From NCBI GenBank assembly GCA_965202845.1, contig OZ241856.1, positions 1 to 64,000 on the forward strand: a DNA stretch of 64,000 nucleotides, given 5' to 3'. Both the position numbers and the translations under genes were made by a program. Origin of the DNA: CBDATA01 sp965202845. Its GTDB lineage: Bacteria; Acidobacteriota; Vicinamibacteria; Marinacidobacterales; Marinacidobacteraceae. Shown in pieces: positions 25,161 to 33,062 of the stretch (position 1 is the stretch's first letter; the number at the start of each line of letters is the position of its first letter). The notes below the pieces were generated by a model. The model saw nothing but the letters and a program-made list of their open reading frames with translations. It was not told the origin of the DNA and did no database searches.

Positions 25161-26192
25161 TCACAAGTCCACCACCACGCCCAAATCCTGCTCCTCGGCA
25201 CGGGCGAGGGCGGCGGCGGCCACCGCCACATCCTGCACCGCGGTTCCCACCGTCTTGAAGAGCACCGGCCCCCCCTCGGGACGGGGCGCGGTTCCGGCGG
25301 CGATCTCGCCGATCTCGGCGAGGACGTGCGACTCGTCGATGAGGCCGGCGTCGCGCGGGCGAATCAGGTCGCCGGCCTCCTCCCAGCAGGACTCCCGGTG
25401 ATCCACCACCACCTTCGCCCGAACCACCGTCTCCGGCGGGATGATCTGCATGGCCGGCGTGAACGACCCGACCGCGTTCAGGTGGGCGCGGGGACGGAGC
25501 GCGGAATCCGAAAACACCGGAGCGCTGGCGGTGGTGGCTTCGGCGATGACATCGGCCGCCGCCACCGCATCGTCGGCGCGCGCCGCCGCCGTCACCGGGA
25601 TGGCGAGCCGTTCGCTCATCTCGCGGGCGAACGCGGCGCTCGCTTCCGGCCGGATGTCAAAGACCAGGGCGCGGCGGATGCCGGGCCGGGCGACGACCAT
25701 CGCCTCCAGCTGGGTGCGCGCCTGGATGCCGGCGCCCAGGACGGCGGCGGTCTCGACATCCTCGGGGGCGAGTTCGGCGGTCGCCACCCCGGAGGCCGCC
25801 CCGGTGCGGATCGCGGTGAGCGTTCCGCCTTCGAGCGCGCCCAGCGGAACCCCGGTTTCGGCGTCGAGCGCCAACACCAGCGCGTGGATGGTGGGCAGGG
25901 GCGGGGAGCGGTCCGGATTCCGGGGAAACACCGACACGATCTTGGTCGCCAGCTGTCCCTTTCCGGCCCGTCCCCTTCCGACCTGTCCCTTTCCGACCGG
26001 GCCCGGTCCGGGCAGGTGCGCCGGCATATGCAGGCTGATCCCGCCGCTCTCCGGAATCGGGATCTGCGTGCGAACCGGCATCGCCGCCCGCCCGGCGGAA
26101 AGTTCAAGGAACGCCTCGCGGACGATGCGGATGGCGTCCGCCATGGGCATCGCCCGGCGAACTTCGGAAGCGGAGAGCAGGCGCAGTCGCAT
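25161..26192 (-). CDS. Ornithine cyclodeaminase / mu-crystallin family reductase (copy 1)
   Basis: 343 residues. The Rossmann region AAVLGAGIQARTQLEAM, preceding AIRTGAASGVAT and TKIVSVFPRNPD, identifies the OCD/mu-crystallin family. Members include ornithine cyclodeaminase and delta1-pyrroline-2-carboxylate reductase. The neighbouring AcnX dehydratase and proline dehydrogenase favour the reductase role (NAD(P)H-dependent, giving L-proline), but this is inference. An extra ~18-residue Gly/Lys/Arg/Gln low-complexity segment (PVGKGQVGRGRAGKGQ, near 62-81) interrupts a conserved part. Its 3' end resembles the units of the adjacent repeat array. Divergent from the DapA-family gene. Confidence 0.85.
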   Translation of the reverse strand: MRLRLLSASEVRRAMPMADAIRIVREAFLELSAGRAAMPVRTQIPIPESGGISLHMPAHLPGPGPVGKGQVGRGRAGKGQLATKIVSVFPRNPDRSPPLPTIHALVLALDAETGVPLGALEGGTLTAIRTGAASGVATAELAPEDVETAAVLGAGIQARTQLEAMVVARPGIRRALVFDIRPEASAAFAREMSERLAIPVTAAARADDAVAAADVIAEATTASAPVFSDSALRPRAHLNAVGSFTPAMQIIPPETVVRAKVVVDHRESCWEEAGDLIRPRDAGLIDESHVLAEIGEIAAGTAPRPEGGPVLFKTVGTAVQDVAVAAAALARAEEQDLGVVVDL

Positions 26193-26219
26193 ACGCCCCT
26201 TTGTATCAGACTCCCGTGC

Positions 26220-26225
26220 GATAAT
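26220..26225 (+). promoter_or_regulatory. -10-like GATAAT before DapA-family gene
   Basis: GATAAT ends 8 nt before the ATG at 26234 with no Shine-Dalgarno in between. It would start transcription of the plus-strand hydroxyproline cluster at or near the start codon. Confidence 0.45.
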
Positions 26226-26233
26226 TCCCGGCC

Positions 26234-27121
26234 ATGCGCGGCGTCTATTCGGTTCTGCCCACTCCCTTCGCTCCCGACGGGTCCTTCGACGCGGCGAGCC
26301 TCGGCAGGGTGGTCCGGCTCTTCCTCGAGGACGGGGTCTCGGGTTTCACCGCGCTCGGCGTGACCAGCGAGGTCTCCCGCATTTCGGACCGCGAGCGGGC
26401 GCAGATCCTCGACGCCAGCATGCGCGCGGTCGACGGAGCGGTCCCGGTCATCGTGGGCGCCACCGGTCCCGGCCTCGATATCGCCCGGGAACGCTGCCAG
26501 GAGGCGGAGCGGGCCGGCGCCGCCGGGGTCATGGTCTCGCCGCCCCGCGCCCCCCGGTGCAACTCGGCGGGCGTCCTCCGGCATTTCCGGGAGCTCGCCG
26601 ACGCCATCGACATCCCCATCGTGATCCAGGACTTCCCGCCGATCTCCGGCTTCCACATGGAGGCGGAGCTGCTCGTCCGCATCTGCCGCGAGATTCCATC
26701 GGCGCGCGTCATCAAGCTGGAGGACGCCCCCACCCCGTACAAGGCGGCCCGCATCCGGGAGCTCGCCGGGAAGGACCTTGAAATCGGCATCTTCGGCGGC
26801 TTGGGCGGGGCGTACCTGCTCGAGGAGCTGATCTCCGGCGTCACCGGGGCGATGACCGGCTTCGCCTACCCGAAGCTGCTGGTCGAGATCGTCCGGCAAT
26901 GGGACGCCGGCGACCGGGACGGCGCCGCGAGGAGCTTCTATCGCTACTCCCCGGTGATGCGCTTCGAGTTCCAGGAGGGGATCGGGATGCCCATCCGCAA
27001 GGAGATGCTCCGGCGACGGGGCGCCATCGCCCACCCCGGCGCGCGGGCGCCGACCCCGGCGCTGGATGCGCCGACCCGGGAAGCCCTTGACCGCATCCTC
27101 GCGCACTTCGGGCTGGACTGA
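26234..27121 (+). CDS. Dihydrodipicolinate synthase / N-acetylneuraminate lyase family enzyme
   Basis: 295 residues, DapA-family TIM barrel. The Schiff-base lysine is Lys161 (ARVIKLEDAPTP), and GVTSEVSR replaces the usual GTTGE. The position of the catalytic Tyr in DapA (YNxPxRTG) reads QDFPPISG, Gln at 132, so it is unlikely to be a true lysine-pathway DapA. In hydroxyproline clusters a DapA-family enzyme acts as delta1-pyrroline-4-hydroxy-2-carboxylate deaminase, and related enzymes are aldolases; either is possible here. First gene of the plus-strand cluster, 21 nt before proline dehydrogenase. Confidence 0.85.
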   Translation: MRGVYSVLPTPFAPDGSFDAASLGRVVRLFLEDGVSGFTALGVTSEVSRISDRERAQILDASMRAVDGAVPVIVGATGPGLDIARERCQEAERAGAAGVMVSPPRAPRCNSAGVLRHFRELADAIDIPIVIQDFPPISGFHMEAELLVRICREIPSARVIKLEDAPTPYKAARIRELAGKDLEIGIFGGLGGAYLLEELISGVTGAMTGFAYPKLLVEIVRQWDAGDRDGAARSFYRYSPVMRFEFQEGIGMPIRKEMLRRRGAIAHPGARAPTPALDAPTREALDRILAHFGLD

Positions 27122-27142
27122 CCCGGCCCTCCGGGGGGCTGC

Positions 27143-28045
27143 ATGGCGCTCCTGAACCGGCTGGTCGTCTCGCTCCTGCCGGCCCTCCCCAAGGCGGCGG
27201 TGCGCCCGTTCGCCCGCCCCTACATCGCCGGCGAATCGGTCGCCGACCTGGTCCGGGTGACGAAGGAACTGAATGAACAGGGCTTGCTGGTGGCGGTCAG
27301 CCAGCTCGGCGAATTCGTGACCCGCCCCGAAGAGGCGGAGGAGGCGGTGCGGGTCTACCGCGACGTCCTCGACGCCATCGAACAGCACGCCCTGAAGGCG
27401 TACGTCCATGTGAAGCCCACCCACCTCGGCCTGGGGATCGGCTACGCCTTCTGCCGGGACCGGATCCGCGAAGTCCTCGAGCGCGCGGCGGAGCGGGGCG
27501 GCGTGTTCGTCCGGATGGACATGGAGAACAGCCCCCAGATCCAGCCGACGCTCGACATCCACAAGGACCTCCGTTCCGATTTCGGGAACTTCGGCGTGGT
27601 GCTCCAGGCGCGCATGCGCCGGAGCCTGGCCGACGCGCGCGACCTCGCCGCCGTCGGCGCCGACGTCCGCCTCTGCAAGGGCGTCTACCTGGAGCCGCCG
27701 GCGCTCGCCTACCAGGAGCCGGACGTCATCCGCGAGAACTACCTGGCGATCCTCCGGGAGCTTTTGGGCGGCGGATGCCGGGTCGCGCTCGCCACCCACG
27801 ACGAGTGGCTCATCCTGAAGGCGGAACGGCTCCTCGACCAGCAGCGCCTGCCGCGGCGCCGGTACGAGTTCCAGATGCTCCACGGCGTCCGCCCGCGGCT
27901 GCGCCGCGCCGTGCTGGAGGCGGGCCACCAGGTCCGGGTCGGGGTGCCCTTCGGACCCGACTGGCTGCCGTATTCCCTGCGCCGGCTGCGCAAGAACCCG
28001 GACATCGCCGGGCACGTGATGCGCGCCGTGTTTTCGCGCGACTGA
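27143..28045 (+). CDS. Proline dehydrogenase (PRODH, FAD-dependent)
   Basis: 300 residues, the usual size of monofunctional bacterial PRODH. Conserved motifs: VHVKPTHLGLG, FVRMDMENSP, DVRLCKGVYLEPP, YEFQMLHGVRP and the C-terminal WLPYSLRRLRKNP, which together bind FAD and proline. It oxidises L-proline to delta1-pyrroline-5-carboxylate and passes electrons to the quinone pool. No P5C dehydrogenase gene is seen within the window. The setting between two reductase-type genes and AcnX suggests that it handles proline formed from hydroxyproline. Confidence 0.93.
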   Translation: MALLNRLVVSLLPALPKAAVRPFARPYIAGESVADLVRVTKELNEQGLLVAVSQLGEFVTRPEEAEEAVRVYRDVLDAIEQHALKAYVHVKPTHLGLGIGYAFCRDRIREVLERAAERGGVFVRMDMENSPQIQPTLDIHKDLRSDFGNFGVVLQARMRRSLADARDLAAVGADVRLCKGVYLEPPALAYQEPDVIRENYLAILRELLGGGCRVALATHDEWLILKAERLLDQQRLPRRRYEFQMLHGVRPRLRRAVLEAGHQVRVGVPFGPDWLPYSLRRLRKNPDIAGHVMRAVFSRD

Positions 28046-28072
28046 GCCGGCCGGATAGACTCGCCGCCGCTC

Positions 28073-29053
28073 ATGGCGCTCATTCTCAACGAACGCGAGG
28101 TGGCCGAAGTCCTCTCGATGGGGGACGCGGTTCGGCTTCTCGAGGAATCCTTCCGACTGCACGCCGAAGGGCGGACTTCGCTGGCGCCGCGGCTGGTCAT
28201 GCCGCTTCAGGGCGACGCCGGCAACTTCCGCATCATGGCGGCGGTGATCCCGGACCGGAACGGGTTCGGCCTCAAGACGCTCACCGGCACTCCGGGAAAG
28301 CGGGCTCCGGAGGACACCTGGTTCACCATCCTCCACTTTGACTGGACCACCGGGGCGCTCCGGGCGGTGCTCCCCGGCGGCTACATCACCGGCGTCCGCA
28401 CCGGGGCGGCGAGCGGCGTCGCCACCCGATATCTGGCGCGGGAGGACGCCTCGGTCCTGGGCCTCATCGGCGCCGGGTTCCAGGGGCGGAACCAGGTCGC
28501 GGCGGTTCGGGAGGTGCGGACCATCCGGACCATCCGCATCCACGACGCGGCCGCGGCCGCCGCCGAATCCTTCGCCGCCGCGCTGCGGGAGGAGGGGGAC
28601 ATCGAGGTCGAAGTGGTGGACGCGCCGGAGGATGCGGTGCGCGGGTGCGACGTGGTCTGCGCCGCCACCACCACCAGGACGCCGGTGATCGAGGCCGAGT
28701 GGCTGTCTCCCGGCATGCACGTGAATTCGGTGGGCGCCAACGCTCCGGTGAAGCGCGAGGTGGCCGCTTCGGTGTTCGCCCGCTGCCGGGTCGTGCCCGA
28801 TTTCCAGGCCCAGGTGCTGGAGGAGGCGGGAGACCTGATGGCGGCGATCGGGGACGGCTCGTTCCAGGTCTCGGACATCCACGCCGAGCTCGGCGCCATC
28901 GTGGCCGGCCAGGCGCCGGGGCGGGAGGGCGACGAAATCACGCTCTTCAAGTCGGTCGGCGTGGCCATCGAGGACGTCGCCTGCGCCAGCCACGTCTACG
29001 AGCAGGCGCTCGCCCGCGGCCTGGGGCGGCGGGTGAACCTGCAGACCGGGTAG
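28073..29053 (+). CDS. Ornithine cyclodeaminase / mu-crystallin family reductase (copy 2)
   Basis: 326 residues. Motifs TGVRTGAASGVATRYLA, LGLIGAGFQGRNQVAAV and HVNSVGANAPVKREV mark the family. It is only distantly similar to copy 1 and lacks the low-complexity insert. As neighbour of the hydroxyproline dehydratase it is the better candidate for delta1-pyrroline-2-carboxylate reductase, turning the dehydratase product into L-proline. TAGACT lies 11 nt before the ATG and may serve as an internal promoter. Six nt separate it from the transporter gene. Confidence 0.87.
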   Translation: MALILNEREVAEVLSMGDAVRLLEESFRLHAEGRTSLAPRLVMPLQGDAGNFRIMAAVIPDRNGFGLKTLTGTPGKRAPEDTWFTILHFDWTTGALRAVLPGGYITGVRTGAASGVATRYLAREDASVLGLIGAGFQGRNQVAAVREVRTIRTIRIHDAAAAAAESFAAALREEGDIEVEVVDAPEDAVRGCDVVCAATTTRTPVIEAEWLSPGMHVNSVGANAPVKREVAASVFARCRVVPDFQAQVLEEAGDLMAAIGDGSFQVSDIHAELGAIVAGQAPGREGDEITLFKSVGVAIEDVACASHVYEQALARGLGRRVNLQTG

Positions 29054-29059
29054 GTCCCC

Positions 29060-30529
29060 ATGGCTTCCGCTCCGGCGCGTTTCAGCTCCTCGTGGGCGGT
29101 GCTGCTGGCGACCGTCGGGATGGCGGTGGGAACCGGGAACATCTGGCGCTTCCCCCGGATCGCCGCGCAGAACGGCGGCGGCGAGTTCCTGATCCCGTGG
29201 CTGATCTTCCTGGTGCTCTGGGCGTTCCCGCTGCTGCTCGCCGAATTCGCGCTCGGCAAGCGGTCGCGGCGGAGTCCGGCCGCCGCCTTCGGCGTCACCA
29301 TCGGCGGCGGGCGCAACTGGGTGGGACTCTTCGTGGGCCTGGTCACCGTCCTGATCACCTTCTACTACTCGGTGGTCGTCGGCTGGTGCCTGAAATATCT
29401 GGTCGCCTCCACGCTGGGGCAGCTCCAGGGCGCCGACATGGACGCCTTCTGGCAGGGGTTCCGCCTGAGCGGGACCGAGCCGCTGCTCTACCACGGCGTC
29501 GCGGTCGTGGTCACCGCCCTCATCATCCATCGCGGCGTCTCGGCGGGGATCGAGCGGGTCAACCGCTTCCTGATTCCCACGCTCTTCATCCTGCTGGTGG
29601 GCGCCGCGATCCGCGCCGTCACCCTGCCGGGCGCCGCCGAGGGCCTCCGCTTCCTGTTCGTTCCCGACCTGGGCGCCTTGGCCGACCACCGCATCTGGCT
29701 CGCCGCCCTGACCCAGACCGCCTGGAGCACCGGCGCCGGATGGGGTCTGGTCATCGTCCTGGGCAGCTACATTCGCAGCGACCAGGGCTTCGTCCGCACC
29801 GGCATCCTCTCAGCGGTCTCGAACAACGTGGCGTCGCTGCTCGCCGGCATCGCGGTGATCGGGTCGGTGTTCGCGCTCAGCGCGTCGCCCGAATCCATGC
29901 AGGCGGCGCTCGGTTCGAGCAACGAGGGGCTGACCTTCCTCTGGCTGCCGCGGCTGTTCCAAGCGATGCCGGGCGGCGCCCTGATGATGCCGCTGTTCTT
30001 CCTCGCGCTCTCCTGCGCCGCCATATCCTCCTTCGTGACCCAGCTGGAGCTGGTGAACCGGATGGTCATGGACCTGGGGTTGCCGCGCCGCCGTTCGGTT
30101 CCGGTGGTCGCCCTCATCACCTTCCTCTGCGGCATCCCCTCGGCGATCTTCATGGGGTTCTTCGACAACCAGGACTGGACCTGGGGCGCGGCGCTCATCG
30201 TCTCCGGCCTCTTCGTCGCGCTCGCGGTGATCCGGGTCGGCGCCCGCCGCTTCCGCAGGGAGCATCTGAGCGGACCCCACGAGGAGTGGCGGGTGGGCCG
30301 CTGGTTCGACATCCTCATCACCTGGGTGGTTCCGATCGAGTTCGTCGCGTTGATCACCTGGTGGATCGTGGGGGCGGCCGGCAGCTCGGACGGCGCCTGG
30401 TGGAGTCCGTCCGGCCTGACCGTCGGGACGGTGGCGCTTCAGGTGGGGTTGCTCCTGCTGCTGTGCCTCGCGGTGAACGGCGCGGTGTGGAAGCGCGCCC
30501 GGACGGCCTCGTCCGAAGCGGACGACTGA
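29060..30529 (+). CDS. Sodium-dependent transporter, neurotransmitter:sodium symporter (NSS/SNF) family
   Basis: 489 residues with about 12 membrane helices. The N-terminal signature AVGTGNIWRFPRIAAQNGGGEF, a hallmark of NSS/SNF symporters, is clear. LeuT-type proteins import amino acids with Na+ in the inner membrane. Placement between the OCD-family reductase and AcnX points to proline or hydroxyproline as substrate (inference). The start follows the upstream stop by 6 nt, and an acidic C-terminal tail ends 8 nt before the AcnX GTG. Confidence 0.92.
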   Translation: MASAPARFSSSWAVLLATVGMAVGTGNIWRFPRIAAQNGGGEFLIPWLIFLVLWAFPLLLAEFALGKRSRRSPAAAFGVTIGGGRNWVGLFVGLVTVLITFYYSVVVGWCLKYLVASTLGQLQGADMDAFWQGFRLSGTEPLLYHGVAVVVTALIIHRGVSAGIERVNRFLIPTLFILLVGAAIRAVTLPGAAEGLRFLFVPDLGALADHRIWLAALTQTAWSTGAGWGLVIVLGSYIRSDQGFVRTGILSAVSNNVASLLAGIAVIGSVFALSASPESMQAALGSSNEGLTFLWLPRLFQAMPGGALMMPLFFLALSCAAISSFVTQLELVNRMVMDLGLPRRRSVPVVALITFLCGIPSAIFMGFFDNQDWTWGAALIVSGLFVALAVIRVGARRFRREHLSGPHEEWRVGRWFDILITWVVPIEFVALITWWIVGAAGSSDGAWWSPSGLTVGTVALQVGLLLLLCLAVNGAVWKRARTASSEADD

Positions 30530-30537
30530 CGCGCGGC

Positions 30538-31806
30538 GTGCTGCGGCTCGGCGAAACCGACCGGGCGGCGCTCGCCGGCGAACGCGGCGAGGCGGCCCGG
30601 CTGGCGATGCGCATCCTGGTCCGGATGGCCGAGGCGCGGGGGGCGGAGGCGATGCTCGACATCGAGAGCGCCCACATCGACAGCACGATCTACGTGGGGG
30701 ACGCCGGGCTGGAATTCGCCGAGCGGCTGGCCGGGCTGGGCGCCCGGGTCGCGGTCCCATCCACGCTGAACGTGAGCGGCCTCGACGAGCTCCATCACCG
30801 CGAATGGGCGGTTCCCGCCGACTGGGCGGCGAAGTCGGCGCGGCAGATGCGCGCCTACGCCTCGATGGGGACGATCCCTACCTGGACCTGCGCGCCCTAC
30901 CAGACCGGGCCGCTCCCCCGGTTCGGCCAGCAGATCGCCTGGGGGGAGTCCAACGCGGTCTGCTTCGCCAACTCGGTGATCGGCGCCCGCACCGAGCGCT
31001 ACCCGGACCTCCTGGACATCTGCGCCGCGATCGCCGCCCGGGCGCCCGCCGTCGGCCTGCACCTGGAGGCGAACCGGCGCGCGACCCGGGTGCTGGAACT
31101 GACCGGCGTCCCCGAAGCGCTGGCCGCCGCGGACGACTTTCATCCGGTGCTGGGGCATCTCCTCGGCTCGTTCGCGGAGGGAGACGTGACGGCCCTCGTC
31201 GGGATCCCGGGACCGCCGCCCGGCGAGGACCAGCTGAAGGCGCTCGGCGCCGCCGCCGCGTCCTCCGGCGCGGTCGCGCTGTTCCACATCCCCGGCGTGA
31301 CCCCGGAAGCTCCGACGCTCGAGGACGCGCTCGGCGGCCGCCCCCCGGATGTCGCGCGCCAGGTGGACGCCGGGGCGCTCCGGCAGGCGCGCCGGGAGCT
31401 CGGCGGCGGCGCGGAGGGGCCGCTGGACCTGGTGGTTCTCGGAAGCCCGCACTTCTCCCTCGAGGAGTTTCGGGCGCTCGCCGCCGAAATCCGCTCCCGG
31501 GGCGGGGAGCGGGACCCGAAGTGCCGGTTCCTGGTGACCACCAGCCGCATCGTCAGGGATCTGGCCGAACGCGCCGGCCATCTCGAACCGCTGCGCCGGT
31601 TCGGCTGCGCGCTCACCGTGGACACCTGCATCCTGGCCACCCCGATGCTGGACCAGGGAGTGCGCCGCATCATGACGAACTCGGCGAAGTACGCCTGGTA
31701 CGCCCCCGGCCTCCTCGGCGCCGGCGTCGCGTTCGGAAGCCTGGGCGAGTGCGTGGAGTCGGCGAAGCGCGGCCGGGTGACGCGCGAACCCGGCCCCTGG
31801 GACTGA
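30538..31806 (+). CDS. Aconitase X large (catalytic) subunit: cis-3-hydroxy-L-proline dehydratase type
   Basis: 422 residues, GTG start 8 nt after the transporter stop. DUF521/AcnX features: ESAHIDSTIYVGDAGLEFAE in part (HIDSTIYVGDAG), VPSTLNVSGLDELHH, Cys118 in TCAPYQTG and Cys364 in VDTCILATPM, presumed iron-sulfur ligands with a third Cys. The NSAKYAWYAPGLLG end is conserved. Bacterial two-subunit AcnX enzymes dehydrate cis-3-hydroxy-L-proline to delta1-pyrroline-2-carboxylate. The adjacent OCD-family reductase and PRODH give the following two steps, so this function is well supported; a mevalonate-type AcnX role is unlikely here. Confidence 0.88.
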   Translation: MLRLGETDRAALAGERGEAARLAMRILVRMAEARGAEAMLDIESAHIDSTIYVGDAGLEFAERLAGLGARVAVPSTLNVSGLDELHHREWAVPADWAAKSARQMRAYASMGTIPTWTCAPYQTGPLPRFGQQIAWGESNAVCFANSVIGARTERYPDLLDICAAIAARAPAVGLHLEANRRATRVLELTGVPEALAAADDFHPVLGHLLGSFAEGDVTALVGIPGPPPGEDQLKALGAAAASSGAVALFHIPGVTPEAPTLEDALGGRPPDVARQVDAGALRQARRELGGGAEGPLDLVVLGSPHFSLEEFRALAAEIRSRGGERDPKCRFLVTTSRIVRDLAERAGHLEPLRRFGCALTVDTCILATPMLDQGVRRIMTNSAKYAWYAPGLLGAGVAFGSLGECVESAKRGRVTREPGPWD

Positions 31807-31807
31807 C

Positions 31808-32233
31808 ATGGCGAACGCGGTCAGGGGGCGGCGCCTCCTCGGGAAGGGGCGCGCCGAGGGGCCGGTCGTCCACGCTTCGGAGCCGCTGAGCTTCTGGGGC
31901 GGCTACGACGCCGAAACCGGGCGCATCACCGACACCCACCACCCGCTGTGCGGCCGGATCGCCGCTGGCGCAGTGCTGGCGATCCCCGCGACCCGGGGGT
32001 CCTCCACCACCACCGCCGTGCTGCTGGAGGCGATCCGGCGGCGCACCGCTCCGGCGGCGCTGGTGACCCGCGAGGTGGACGCCTTTCTGGCGCTCGCCTG
32101 CATCGTGGGAGACGAGCTCTACGGGCGGACTCCGGCGGTGGTCGCGGTGGGCGATGGGTTCGATTCCCTCGCCGACTGGCCCCGGGCCGCGGTTGAAGAC
32201 GGGGTCCTCCGCCGGCTGGCCGCCGCATCCTGA
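31808..32233 (+). CDS. Aconitase X small (swivel) subunit
   Basis: 141 residues, DUF126. It begins with GRRLLGKGRAEGPVVHASEPLSFWGG in part (LSFWGGYDAETG) and has TDTHHPLCG and ATRGSSTTTAVLLE, matching the small swivelling domain of AcnX enzymes. It starts one base after the large-subunit stop. Together the two form the heterodimeric dehydratase. It is the last gene of the plus-strand hydroxyproline cluster; a GC-rich hairpin follows. Confidence 0.9.
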   Translation: MANAVRGRRLLGKGRAEGPVVHASEPLSFWGGYDAETGRITDTHHPLCGRIAAGAVLAIPATRGSSTTTAVLLEAIRRRTAPAALVTREVDAFLALACIVGDELYGRTPAVVAVGDGFDSLADWPRAAVEDGVLRRLAAAS

Positions 32234-32240
32234 CTCGTTG

Positions 32241-32270
32241 CCCCCGGGGGGGCATCGCAGGCCCCGGGGG
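32241..32270 (+). terminator. Strong GC hairpin between convergent acnX small-subunit and PIN genes
   Basis: CCCCCGGGG(GGG)C pairs with GCCCCGGGGG around a short loop, filling the 37-bp convergent gap. It is followed by TTATGTT on the plus strand. It probably terminates both transcripts, though the U-run is weak. Confidence 0.5.
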
Positions 32271-32756
32271 TTATGTTGCGCCGGGCGCTGAACCGCTCGG
32301 TGACGCAAGGCGCGTCGCCCCTGCCGTTTTCCAAGGGTTGATGATCTCAATGCCCATGTTCGCAAAATCCCGGACGTTTCGTGTAGCCACCGCCATGCGC
32401 CGCGATCGGGCGATGGCCGCGATATGGCAATCGATTTCGTCGACGGGTTGCCCCGCGTGTCGGCGCCCGGACGCGATTTCCGCATAGAAGCGCGCCGCGA
32501 CGCTGTCAAAAGGCAGTATGCGATTGCTGAAGTCCGCCCTGAGGATGGTTTCCATGGCGGATGCCAGTTCGGCTTGGCGGCGGCCACGTGGCATGACGGC
32601 CAGCCCGTAACGAAGTTCCGCCTCGCCAATCGCTGAAAAGTACAAGTCCGTGGCAGCGAAACTTCCGCCCCATCTTGTGACCACCGGATCGGGCGACGGG
32701 CGCAATATCTCCGAAACTACATTCGTATCCAAGAGGATCGACTGACGCCGTTTCAC
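32271..32756 (-). CDS. PIN-domain toxin (VapC/FitB type)
   Basis: 161 residues. Acidic PIN residues are seen in ILLDTNVVSEIL, GEAELRYGL and VDEIDCHIAAIA, followed by ATRNVRDFANMGIEIINPW. This fits FitB-type ribonuclease toxins. The start overlaps the antitoxin stop (ATGA), the normal order for this class. The C-terminal ~20 residues beyond INPW are extra (Ala/Gly/Ser rich). Toxin activity on tRNA or mRNA is expected from the family. Confidence 0.88.
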   Translation of the reverse strand: MKRRQSILLDTNVVSEILRPSPDPVVTRWGGSFAATDLYFSAIGEAELRYGLAVMPRGRRQAELASAMETILRADFSNRILPFDSVAARFYAEIASGRRHAGQPVDEIDCHIAAIARSRRMAVATRNVRDFANMGIEIINPWKTAGATRLASPSGSAPGAT

Positions 32757-32995
32757 TCGAAAGACGGCGGTTCGCGCTTCGTCCTGCGCGGCGGAAGCTC
32801 CAGATCCACGCCCCCGAGAGGCTCGATTCGGGAGCGGATGGCGGCCACGAGATTGCGGGGCGCCTTCCTGCGTTCAACCGCCTTGCGCAGGATGCGCCGC
32901 GCCTCCTCGGACATGGATCTGCCGTTGTCTGTCGCCTGCGCGCGCAGGAGCGCCTTCACGTCTTCATCCAGATTGCGGATAGTGATGCTCGCCAT
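32753..32995 (-). CDS. FitA-like ribbon-helix-helix antitoxin
   Basis: 80 residues starting MASITIRNLDEDVKALL; the frame extends five codons further upstream, but this start is the family norm. The N-terminal ribbon-helix-helix (ITIRNLD, SMSEEARRILRKAV) binds DNA, and the C-terminal ELPPRR segment would bind the PIN toxin. It overlaps the toxin gene by 4 nt. A TAAAAT -10-like element lies about 35 nt upstream of the start. Autoregulation by the toxin-antitoxin complex is expected from the family. Confidence 0.85.
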   Translation of the reverse strand: MASITIRNLDEDVKALLRAQATDNGRSMSEEARRILRKAVERRKAPRNLVAAIRSRIEPLGGVDLELPPRRTKREPPSFE

Positions 32996-33062
32996 GGTTC
33001 CGTCCTCCACCTCCCCAGCACCCCCATTTTACCCGGCGGAAACCGAATACGCCGCCGCAGCC

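Noticed and set aside
25616..29689. 1,357-codon minus-strand open frame across the hydroxyproline cluster
   Set aside because: Antisense shadow of DapA-like, PRODH, OCD and transporter genes; no recognisable domain and biased composition.
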